Notes under the pieces: generated by a model
Told to the model about the DNA's origin: nothing
Database searches by the model: none
The model's input: the letters and a program-made list of their open reading frames with translations, nothing else
Made by a program: the position numbers and the translations under genes
From: Tenderia sp965602225
GTDB lineage: Bacteria > Pseudomonadota > Gammaproteobacteria > Tenderiales > Tenderiaceae
Direction of reading: 5' to 3'
Length of the DNA stretch: 5,088 nt
NCBI GenBank assembly: GCA_965602225.1
Contig: CBFCYE010000073.1
Span: 1-5,088, forward strand
In this document: positions 1 to 5,088 of the stretch, one piece after another
How positions within the stretch are numbered: the first letter of the stretch is position 1
Layout: each line of letters starts with the position of its first letter

Positions 1-1025
1 CCACCCGTGGTGACCTCAGCGGTGCGATAGCCCTCTGTGCCGGCAGGCTTGACCTGCCAACATTGTAGTGTCTGGGCGATAGCATCTAAGTCTTTATGTG
101 AGGTATTGGCCAGGGTCTTCTCCTGTAAGGCATCGGCGATAAAGGTGCTAATCAACCGTTTGGGCAAATACTTAGCCAGGAAGGTTTTGATCTGCTGCTG
201 TGGGTGTTGCTGCTGACCCTGTTTCAATTCGCTACTCAGATCAAGGTCTGGCAGCAAATTAATAGTCACCGTTTCCCCTGCCTGCCAGTAAGACGAAATC
301 TGCAAAATAGCCGGGCCACTCAGGCCGCGGTGGGTGAAGAGAATATTCTCACGAAAGCTGGTGTGGCTGTTGCTAACGACACTATTAATGGCAATGCCAC
401 TGAGCGCCGAGTATTTTTCCTTGTCCACCGGCGGCAGAGTAAATGGCACCAAGCCTGCCTGGGGTGGCCATATCTTGATTTCAAACTGTTCAGCAATCTG
501 ATATCCAAATGGTGAAGATCCCATGCTGGGAATCGATAGACCACCCGTAGCAATCACCAATGACTGACACAACAAATCCCCCTGCGAGGTTTTAAGACTA
601 AATGTCCCATCGTCAAGTTTATTGATGTTGTGTATCTCGGTCTTGAGTTGAATCCGGCTGCCAGCCTTTTTGTTTTCTTCCAGGAGCATGTTAAGAATGT
701 CTTTGGCGCTATCATCACAAAATAGCTGGCCATGCTCACGTTCGTGAAAGGCAATTTCATATTGCTGCACCAGCGCGAGAAAGTCCCATTGTGTAAAACG
801 GCTCAAGGCTGATTTGCAAAAGTGTGGGTTGTGGCACAAAAAATTTTGCGTGCTGACTTCGTAGTTAGTGAAATTACAACGGCCGCCACCAGACATGAGA
901 ATCTTACGGCCAGGTTTATTGCCCTGATCCAACACCAACACAGAGCGGCCGCGTTTACCTGCCTCAATGGCACACATCAACCCCGCTGCCCCTGCGCCAA
1001 TGATAATAACGTCAGGCTTTTTCAT
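1..1025 (-). CDS. yhiN: YhiN/HI0933-family NAD(P)/FAD-dependent flavoprotein, C-terminus cut by window edge
   Basis: This is a putative cytosolic FAD-dependent oxidoreductase of the HI0933/YhiN family; its substrate is not established. The minus-strand frame stays open to the left edge, giving 341 complete residues. Visible motifs are a dinucleotide-binding GxGxxG (GAGAAG, residues 10-15) after a hydrophobic beta strand, the family block GRKILMSGGGRCNFTN (39-54), a second nucleotide-contact motif ATGG (159-162) and FTHRGLSGPA (230-239). The match to remembered E. coli YhiN is close throughout, and its ~400-residue length implies that about 50-60 C-terminal residues lie outside the window. I chose the ATG at 1025 because MKKPDVIIIGAG aligns with the E. 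coli N-terminus. An in-frame ATG at 1037 would add four residues, and neither start has a good ribosome binding site. It lies downstream of the NfeD gene on the same strand and may belong to that transcript. The family is confident; the symbol rests on memory of E. coli. Confidence 0.93.
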   Translation of the reverse strand, partial: MKKPDVIIIGAGAAGLMCAIEAGKRGRSVLVLDQGNKPGRKILMSGGGRCNFTNYEVSTQNFLCHNPHFCKSALSRFTQWDFLALVQQYEIAFHEREHGQLFCDDSAKDILNMLLEENKKAGSRIQLKTEIHNINKLDDGTFSLKTSQGDLLCQSLVIATGGLSIPSMGSSPFGYQIAEQFEIKIWPPQAGLVPFTLPPVDKEKYSALSGIAINSVVSNSHTSFRENILFTHRGLSGPAILQISSYWQAGETVTINLLPDLDLSSELKQGQQQHPQQQIKTFLAKYLPKRLISTFIADALQEKTLANTSHKDLDAIAQTLQCWQVKPAGTEGYRTAEVTTG

Positions 1026-1065
1026 ATCTAATTTCATACATCGATAATGCTTTTACTGTGTGTAA

Positions 1066-1551
1066 TTAACTTTCAGCCTGCGGTATAACTCTAAATTTAC
1101 CGACATCCACGGAGACAACTACAACCGTGGTGCCGGCACTAATTTCTTTAACATCTGAATCGAGTGCCACCTCAACCTGCCACTCGATACCTGAATAGCG
1201 TGTTTTGCCCAGTTTTGTAACGCTGACATCATCATCAAGCCTGAACTTCATGCCGACCAGGTCACTGGAATTATCTTTTGTTGGTGTGTTACGACCATTC
1301 TGAAGCGCCTTCAAAGGCTTCCACAGCAGTGCCGAAACAACCACCGAACTAATAGCAAACATGGCGATGCTGGCAGACCATGAGGCAGGAATCAAAGCAA
1401 ACCACACAGCTCCACCTGTCACTAATGCAGCCAAGCCGACGAATAATATAAAGCCGGTTGAGAAGCCGAACGCCAGCAGTTCAACCGCCAGCAAGATAAA
1501 GCCAACAACAAACCAGAAGCTGTAAATGTTATTGTTAAAATATTCAATCAT
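1066..1551 (-). CDS. ybbJ: Short NfeD-family membrane protein (YbbJ-like), stomatin operon partner
   Basis: This 161-residue inner-membrane protein is the partner of the SPFH protein encoded just upstream. Hydrophobic segments lie at about residues 11-29, 31-53 and 58-77. A soluble C-terminal beta-rich domain (about 97-157) has the NfeD OB-fold pattern: LVGMKFRLDD, then GKTRYSGIEWQVEV, then an ISAGTTVVVVSVDVGKFRVIP ending. The length matches the short NfeD class, and the ClpP-like serine protease domain of long NfeD proteins is absent. NfeD and stomatin-like genes are paired across bacteria and archaea, and the partner is thought to help assemble or stabilise the SPFH complex; its exact role is unsettled. 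The start is 18 nt after the qmcA stop, with only a weak GAGAA ribosome binding site, which fits translation from the qmcA message. The E. coli equivalent is ybbJ next to qmcA. Confidence 0.93.
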   Translation of the reverse strand: MIEYFNNNIYSFWFVVGFILLAVELLAFGFSTGFILFVGLAALVTGGAVWFALIPASWSASIAMFAISSVVVSALLWKPLKALQNGRNTPTKDNSSDLVGMKFRLDDDVSVTKLGKTRYSGIEWQVEVALDSDVKEISAGTTVVVVSVDVGKFRVIPQAES

Positions 1552-1569
1552 TATCAGTTCTCATCTGAA

Positions 1570-2520
1570 TTAAACAGAAAATGCCTTGCTTTGATTCATC
1601 GCACTGACGATTGCCACTGCCTCAGCGACGCTAGAACCAGCTTCACTCGACTTGCCATCCATCAACACCACGGTCGATTCTTTGGCAATGGCCTGTTTCG
1701 CTTCAATGGCCAGAGTCGCTAGATCCAACTGCACCGCTTTCTGCCCCTGCTCTGTGGCTGCCGCCTCACCGATTTTAGTTAGTGCCTTGGCCTTGGCATC
1801 GGCAATCATCTCAATGGCTCTAGCTTCACCCTCAGCGCGCAGAATTTGTTCGGCTTTATCCGCCTCGGCAGCCAATACCTTGGATATCTTTTCACCTTCA
1901 GCGACATTGATTGCAGCTTGCCTTTGGCCTTCAGATTCCAGAATGGTGGCGCGTTTATCACGCTCAGCCTTCATCTGCCTTTCCATCGCTTCAAGCACGC
2001 TACGAGGTGGTTCGATATCCTTTATTTCATAACGCAGTACCTGCACGCCCCAAGGCTCTGCCGCCTCATTGATGGCATTTACAATCGCAATATTCAGCGT
2101 GTCTCTTTCTTCAAAGGTCTTATCAAGCGACATCTTGCCGATCTCTGAACGCATGGTTGTCTGTGCCAGCTGAGTCACAGCAAAGACATAAAACTCAACA
2201 CCATAACTGGCCTTATAGGGATCAATCACCTTGAGATACAACACCCCATCAACCGTCAGGCCGATATTGTCTTTGGTAATCGCTGACTGACTAGGGACAT
2301 CTATCGCCTGCTCTTTTAAAGTGCGGTTATAGGCAATCTTATCGATGAAAGGGATGATGAAATTCAAGCCCCCCACCAAAGTGGCACTGTATTTACCAAA
2401 CCGCTCAATAACAAAGGCGCTATTTTGGGGGACAAATTTGATCGATGACTTGATGAGTATGACAACGACGATTGCCAAGCCGGTCCAAAAACTAAATGCT
2501 AAATTGAAAGCACCTTCCAT
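1570..2520 (-). CDS. qmcA: QmcA, SPFH/stomatin/prohibitin-family membrane protease-associated protein
   Basis: This 316-residue SPFH-domain protein is anchored in the inner membrane by one N-terminal hydrophobic segment (about residues 8-24). The SPFH domain begins with the hallmark VPQNSAFVIERFGKY (30-44) and continues through NRTLKEQAIDVPSQSAITKDN (65-85), LAQTTMRSEIG (118-128) and a GVQVLRYEIKDIEPP strand (158-172). It is followed by an alanine/glutamate-rich helical, probably coiled-coil, stretch (about 173-265) and a hydrophobic C-terminal tail. Such proteins form large oligomers and organise membrane microdomains. E. coli QmcA was linked genetically to quality control alongside FtsH/HtpX; whether that applies here is inference. 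The length matches the family. The start is supported by an AGGAG box 6 nt upstream of the ATG. The NfeD partner follows after 18 nt, so this is a stomatin/NfeD operon. Confidence 0.96.
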   Translation of the reverse strand: MEGAFNLAFSFWTGLAIVVVILIKSSIKFVPQNSAFVIERFGKYSATLVGGLNFIIPFIDKIAYNRTLKEQAIDVPSQSAITKDNIGLTVDGVLYLKVIDPYKASYGVEFYVFAVTQLAQTTMRSEIGKMSLDKTFEERDTLNIAIVNAINEAAEPWGVQVLRYEIKDIEPPRSVLEAMERQMKAERDKRATILESEGQRQAAINVAEGEKISKVLAAEADKAEQILRAEGEARAIEMIADAKAKALTKIGEAAATEQGQKAVQLDLATLAIEAKQAIAKESTVVLMDGKSSEAGSSVAEAVAIVSAMNQSKAFSV

Positions 2521-2526
2521 ATTATT

Positions 2527-2531
2527 CTCCT
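2527..2531 (-). promoter_or_regulatory. Ribosome binding site of qmcA
   Basis: AGGAG on the minus strand lies 6 nt before the qmcA ATG. It is the clearest Shine-Dalgarno sequence in the window and fixes the qmcA start. By contrast, most other starts here have weak or no such motif. Confidence 0.85.
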
Positions 2532-2611
2532 GAATAAATACTCGTTATTGAGATGGAAAAACTAATTCTGAAAACATATTAAAAATACAGATTATTCGTT
2601 ACCGTCCAAGC

Positions 2612-3286
2612 TTATTCTTTCGTCCCAAACCAAATCATGTGCCTGCCGCCACCATTTTTGCCTCGGGCGCGGACTCTAATCTCTTCCACCTTTAAACCTG
2701 AAAGCCCAAGCCGTTTGCTGAATTTTTGCTCAGGGCTGATCGACCAGACCCCAAATATGCCCCCTGGTCGCAAGGCCGCTGCAGCAGCGCTCAACCCAGC
2801 CGGGCTGTAAAGCGCATCATTTTCCTTGCGGGTCAGGCCCTCGGGGCCATTGTCCACGTCAAGTAGGATCGCATCATAGGCAGTTCGTTCAGATCGAATC
2901 AGCTGGCCGACATCGCCCTCATGCACAATCACCCGTTTATCGCTCAGCGGCTGTCCGGCAAGTGCCGCCAATGGTCCCCGATTCCACGCCACAACCGCCG
3001 GCACCAGTTCAGCTACCACCACCTCAGCCTCAGGTCCGAGCTGCTGCAATGCCGCCGCCAGGGTAAAACCCATGCCCAGTCCACCAATCAGTACGCGTGG
3101 TTTGGGCCTGTCTGCTAATCGCTGGCAGGCCAGTTCGGCCAGGGCATCCTCCGAGCCATGCACACGACTATTCATTAACTCGCTGTAACCGGCCTTGATT
3201 GAATACTCCTCGCCGCGGCGATAAAGGCGTAAATCACCACCCACACCAGGCACGGTGGCAGTATCGAGTAATTCCCAGGGTCTCAT
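2612..3286 (-). CDS. Spermidine-synthase-like class I methyltransferase-fold protein
   Basis: This 224-residue protein has the Rossmann-type fold shared by spermidine synthases and SAM-dependent methyltransferases. Visible motifs are the nucleotide-binding loop GGLGMGF (residues 68-74), an acidic strand end VVAEL (90-94), EGDV (123-126), and DAILLDVDNGPEGL (138-151), which takes the place of the catalytic Asp region of polyamine synthases. The N-terminal PABS beta domain of true spermidine synthases (~280-300 residues) is reduced to a short segment. Homologues I recall are labelled spermidine synthase, but polyamine activity is doubtful and the reaction is unknown. I chose the ATG at 3286 because family members begin near PWELLDTA. 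The frame extends to a GTG at 3319, adding the arginine-rich residues MRRLSRRLNVY with no ribosome binding site. Sampled 60-nt lines here are about 58-70% GC against 45-47% in qmcA, possibly reflecting a different origin. It is 91 nt upstream of qmcA on the same strand. Confidence 0.85.
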   Translation of the reverse strand: MRPWELLDTATVPGVGGDLRLYRRGEEYSIKAGYSELMNSRVHGSEDALAELACQRLADRPKPRVLIGGLGMGFTLAAALQQLGPEAEVVVAELVPAVVAWNRGPLAALAGQPLSDKRVIVHEGDVGQLIRSERTAYDAILLDVDNGPEGLTRKENDALYSPAGLSAAAAALRPGGIFGVWSISPEQKFSKRLGLSGLKVEEIRVRARGKNGGGRHMIWFGTKE

Positions 3287-3330
3287 GTATACATTAAGCC
3301 TTCGCGACAAGCGCCGCACTACAGATCAAA

Positions 3331-3344
3331 TGACTAAAAAGTCA
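3331..3344. repeat. Perfect short inverted repeat TGACT-AAAA-AGTCA
   Basis: The 5-bp arms TGACT (3331-3335) and AGTCA (3340-3344) flank an AAAA spacer. It lies in the 208-nt intergenic region between the divergent synthase-like and RRM genes, close to where a minus-strand promoter would be expected. It could be an operator half-site pair or chance; there is no T-run consistent with a terminator. Confidence 0.3.
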
Positions 3345-3431
3345 GGCCAGAGATATTAACATTTATCCTAGTTGGCCCCCATTTATTGGCGGAAAAGCAC
3401 CCGTGTGGCAAGCACAGTGAATAGATTAATA

Positions 3432-3460
3432 TCGCAAAAAACCGGCTTCTGCCCCATAAT
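3432..3460 (+). promoter_or_regulatory. Possible sigma-70 promoter for the RRM gene
   Basis: A -10-like CATAAT (3455-3460, 5 of 6 matches to TATAAT) lies 17 nt after a poor -35 candidate TCGCAA (3432-3437, 3 of 6). Transcription would start near 3467 and give a leader of about 28 nt before the ATG at 3495. The rest of the 3287-3494 gap holds no gene that I can support. The weak -35 keeps this tentative. Confidence 0.25.
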
Positions 3461-3494
3461 AGCGCCACTATTTGTTAGACAACACGAGCCCGAC

Positions 3495-3755
3495 ATGTCA
3501 AATAACAAGATCTACCTGAACAACCTCAATATCGCCGTCACCGACGCCCAGCTTAAACAGCACTTTGCTGAATATGGTGACATCACCGAGATCAATCTGC
3601 CGATAGACAAAAAGACCAGTCAACCCAAGGGCTATGCCTTTATCAGCTTTGCCGACGAGGCCTCAGCAACAAATGCCTTGAAACAGGACGGCGAGACATT
3701 TCTCGACAAACAAATCACTGTGCAGATTGCCACCGAAAAACGGACCAAAAAATAA
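3495..3755 (+). CDS. Small single-RRM RNA-binding protein
   Basis: This 86-residue protein consists of almost nothing but one RNA recognition motif. RNP2 is IYLNNL (residues 6-11) and RNP1 is KGYAFISF (45-52); both match the consensus, with the aromatic residues Tyr7, Tyr47 and Phe49 placed to stack on RNA bases. The beta-alpha-beta-beta-alpha-beta order is complete, and a short basic tail (EKRTKK) follows. Bacterial stand-alone RRM proteins of this size bind single-stranded RNA; cyanobacterial Rbp members are cold-inducible, but the target and regulation here are unknown. The frame is open upstream to a TTG at 3372, but that 41-residue stretch is low-quality sequence and the RRM begins right after MSNNK, so ATG 3495 is preferred. 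The ribosome binding site is weak (GAG, about 7 nt upstream). The DUF1456 gene follows after 7 nt. Confidence 0.92.
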   Translation: MSNNKIYLNNLNIAVTDAQLKQHFAEYGDITEINLPIDKKTSQPKGYAFISFADEASATNALKQDGETFLDKQITVQIATEKRTKK

Positions 3756-3762
3756 CACCGCT

Positions 3763-3984
3763 ATGACTAATAACGAAATCATCAAAAAACTGCGCATCGC
3801 CCTTGATCTCAAAGAGGTCGATATGACTGAGATCTTTGAACTGTCAGGTTATGAAATAAAAAAACAAGAATTGGCATCAATCTTTCGTAAAGAGGGACAT
3901 AAAAATTACAAAGAATGTAGTGACGAGCTACTGAGCCATTTTCTCGATGGTTTCATCACCTACAATCGCGGTACCGCAGAGTAA
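3763..3984 (+). CDS. Single-repeat DUF1456 protein (half-length YehS homologue)
   Basis: This 73-residue protein of unknown function matches the DUF1456 repeat: NNEIIKKLRIALDLKEVDM (residues 3-21), then KKQELASIFRKEGHKNYKEC (33-52), then LLSHFLDGF (56-64). E. coli YehS (~156 residues) has two such repeats, and this protein resembles its second half (KKLRIAF...HKNFRECGDQFLRYFL), so it is about half the usual length. No second repeat follows before the stop or in the 59-nt gap. The unit is presumably a small helical domain that could dimerise to mimic the tandem form; that is inference. The ATG at 3763 was chosen because the repeat starts there. An in-frame TTG at 3727 would overlap the RRM gene. 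There is no ribosome binding site, and the start lies 7 nt after the RRM stop, which suggests cotranscription and translational coupling. Confidence 0.87.
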   Translation: MTNNEIIKKLRIALDLKEVDMTEIFELSGYEIKKQELASIFRKEGHKNYKECSDELLSHFLDGFITYNRGTAE

Positions 3985-3989
3985 AACCA

Positions 3990-4032
3990 GGAATTGGGGC
4001 CGAGTGGCGATTAACGCGCTAGCCCCAATTTC
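3990..4032. terminator. Probable bidirectional terminator between convergent genes
   Basis: Arms AATTGGGGC (3992-4000) and GCCCCAATT (4022-4030) are perfectly complementary over 9 bp. A G-T and a G-C pair extend the stem to 11 bp (3990-4000 with 4022-4032), closing a 21-nt loop. It sits 6 nt after the DUF1456 stop and 12 nt before the kinase stop (in minus-strand direction), the usual place for a shared terminator. The U-tract is short on both strands (TTT on plus; GGTTTT several nt downstream on minus), so efficiency may be moderate. The loop is unusually long. Confidence 0.65.
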
Positions 4033-4043
4033 GATTACAACAG

Positions 4044-5021
4044 CTAGATTTTTAAGCCTGCAATTACCTCAGCAGCCAAACGTCGTGTATAAGGATTAAT
4101 CTTACGGTGTGTTGGCATCCAGCCCATCAAAAATCGATAAAAGTCCGTCCAGGCAACAGCATACATAGCCAACCATTCGGCTTTTAGCTTATCCCAGTCC
4201 AGCTGCTTATTTTCCAAGGCCAAGGCCTGCTTCAACTCAGAAAAGTAATAGTCCAATAGCTGTTTCTGCCACAGTTCACACTGTTTTTCATTTAGACAAC
4301 TGCCAAGAAAATAGACCACGTCTTTCATGCCGCAACCACCACCGACATATTGAAAATCCACCGCAGCAACAGCCAAGCCATCAGATGAAAAACAAAAGTT
4401 ATCCACCTTGGCATCACCATGTACCAAGGTTTGGTAGTTGCAGCTATTTAAACGCTGGTCTATTGCCTCTGCATAATTCTTTAAATCACCCTCGGCCATT
4501 GCTGCCAACTCATCTGACCGTGTTTCAAGATGCCAATAGGTACCTGTCTGCCATAAACCATCCGGCTTAACCCCCATAAAGCGTGCATGAAAACTGGCTA
4601 GCCAGCGCAAACACAGCTTAACCTCTTCCATATCAAGCTCAGACTTTCTTAGCGTAAAACCCGCAGCATCCAAATCCTCCAGCACGATCACAGACTCATC
4701 CGCCTCGGAGGTAGTGGCATAACACCTGGCCACCCTACACACCTCATTGCACTGCTCACTCCAATCTCGATACCAGTGCATCTCGACATCGTATGATTTT
4801 ATTTTTCTAGCATGTGAACGATCCGTATTCCACCCCCTGGGGTGAGCCGCTTCAGAAGGTAAGGAAATATATTTCACCACCACAGACTCTAGACCAGATC
4901 CAACAAGCCTAACCCGCACAATCTCACCATAACCACTCCATAGCGTTTGAATGACCTGCTGAGAAGTTATTGCAGTCGCGCCAGTTGAATTGAGTACCAA
5001 GTCCTGAAAATATTTATTCAT
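4044..5021 (-). CDS. EcKL/CHK-like phosphotransferase (APH-type kinase fold)
   Basis: This 325-residue soluble small-molecule kinase has the aminoglycoside/choline kinase fold and most resembles the ecdysteroid-kinase-like (EcKL, DUF1679/CHK) group. Visible elements are a nucleotide-binding Lys50 in VVVKY, a helix-C glutamate candidate Glu80 in YDVEMHWYRDW, the hinge VIVLEDLD (111-118), the catalytic loop LVHGDAKVDN (199-208; Asp203, Asn208), and the metal-binding Asp222 in AVDFQ (the DFG equivalent), followed by GGGCGMKDVVYFLG. All key catalytic residues are present and the length is normal, so it should be active. Insect EcKLs phosphorylate ecdysteroids; the substrate of bacterial members is unknown, with a hydroxylated lipid, sterol or xenobiotic possible. 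The start ATG at 5021 has no Shine-Dalgarno sequence and lies 6 nt after the apparent stop of the upstream gene, which fits coupling. It ends facing the DUF1456 gene across a shared hairpin. Confidence 0.88.
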   Translation of the reverse strand: MNKYFQDLVLNSTGATAITSQQVIQTLWSGYGEIVRVRLVGSGLESVVVKYISLPSEAAHPRGWNTDRSHARKIKSYDVEMHWYRDWSEQCNEVCRVARCYATTSEADESVIVLEDLDAAGFTLRKSELDMEEVKLCLRWLASFHARFMGVKPDGLWQTGTYWHLETRSDELAAMAEGDLKNYAEAIDQRLNSCNYQTLVHGDAKVDNFCFSSDGLAVAAVDFQYVGGGCGMKDVVYFLGSCLNEKQCELWQKQLLDYYFSELKQALALENKQLDWDKLKAEWLAMYAVAWTDFYRFLMGWMPTHRKINPYTRRLAAEVIAGLKI

Positions 5022-5027
5022 TTTTAA

Positions 5028-5088
5028 TTATAAAAATTCATTGAGTAATTTATCCAACCAGTTGATAGCTCCCAACTCTAATTTCCAT
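5028..5088 (-). CDS. C-terminal end of an unidentified upstream gene
   Basis: One minus-strand frame is open from the right edge to a TAA at 5028-5030 and encodes the 19 residues WKLELGAINWLDKLLNEFL, an amphipathic helical ending with believable protein composition. The stop is 6 nt before the kinase ATG, the spacing expected inside an operon. The other two minus frames stop at 5050 or nearer the edge. Too little is visible to name a family, and a short open frame by chance is possible. Confidence 0.5.
   Translation of the reverse strand, partial: WKLELGAINWLDKLLNEFL

Noticed and set aside
204..1031. Several open frames opposite the flavoprotein (204-515 and 822-1031 plus; 320-553 and 554-760 minus in other frames)
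   Set aside because: They lie within the long open minus frame that encodes clear YhiN motifs, and their translations show no family features; they are shadow frames.
1652..2533. Plus-strand open frames within qmcA
   Set aside because: These are antisense to the alanine/glutamate-rich coding sequence, with serine/alanine-rich or featureless translations; composition of the real gene explains them.
2576..2609. Promoter-like TTGGAC / TATTTT (or TTTAAT) upstream of qmcA on the minus strand
   Set aside because: TTGGAC to TATTTT has 16-nt spacing but a poor -10, and the better -10 TTTAAT has a 20-nt spacer. The region is AT-rich, so I could not choose a convincing pair.
2921..3118. 65-codon plus-strand frame inside the synthase-like gene
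   Set aside because: It is antisense to the conserved Rossmann core and its translation has no recognisable features.
3372..3494. N-terminal extension of the RRM protein from a TTG
   Set aside because: There is no ribosome binding site and the translation looks noncoding. The RRM fold is complete from ATG 3495, and the promoter-like bases lie inside the extension.
4385..4570. 61-codon plus-strand frame inside the kinase gene
   Set aside because: It is antisense to the conserved catalytic loop region and has no recognisable features.
5050..5088. Minus-strand peptide ATG at 5088 reading MEIRVGSYQLVG
   Set aside because: It is only 12 codons with its start at the window edge and no visible ribosome binding site. 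The alternative frame ending at 5028 fits a gene tail better.

Overview
This window carries ordinary chromosomal genes of a Gram-negative bacterium, most likely a gammaproteobacterium. The YhiN/HI0933, QmcA, YbbJ-type NfeD and YehS-like (DUF1456) proteins all look like their Escherichia coli counterparts. Together with the moderate GC content and a bacterial EcKL/CHK-type kinase, this suggests an environmental, perhaps marine, lineage. The lineage is an inference from remembered protein families, not from a search. I see no CRISPR array, insertion sequence, tRNA or rRNA gene, or phage gene.

Left block (1-3286, all on the minus strand, read right to left): a spermidine-synthase-like class I methyltransferase-fold protein (2612-3286); the SPFH/stomatin protein QmcA (1570-2520); its NfeD-family partner (1066-1551); and a YhiN/HI0933-type flavoprotein whose C-terminus runs off the left edge (1-1025). 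QmcA and NfeD lie 18 nt apart and form the classic stomatin/partner operon. The flavoprotein follows after about 28-40 nt and may be cotranscribed. The synthase-like gene is separated from qmcA by 91 nt and is noticeably more GC-rich.

Middle block (3287-3984): a 208-nt divergent intergenic region precedes two plus-strand genes. These are a minimal 86-residue RRM RNA-binding protein (3495-3755) and, 7 nt later, a 73-residue single-repeat DUF1456 protein (3763-3984). The pair is probably cotranscribed and perhaps translationally coupled.

Right block (3985-5088): a strong inverted repeat (3990-4032) lies in the 59-nt gap between convergent genes and probably acts as a bidirectional terminator. 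A 325-residue EcKL/CHK-like phosphotransferase (4044-5021, minus strand) follows. Upstream of it is the apparent last 19 codons of another minus-strand gene, whose stop is 6 nt from the kinase start.

No stretch over 300 nt lacks a gene. No clearly new system is evident. The items most worth a second look are the RRM/half-YehS pair, the mini-ORF overlapping the synthase-like gene's start, and the tRNA-Leu-like text inside the terminator loop.
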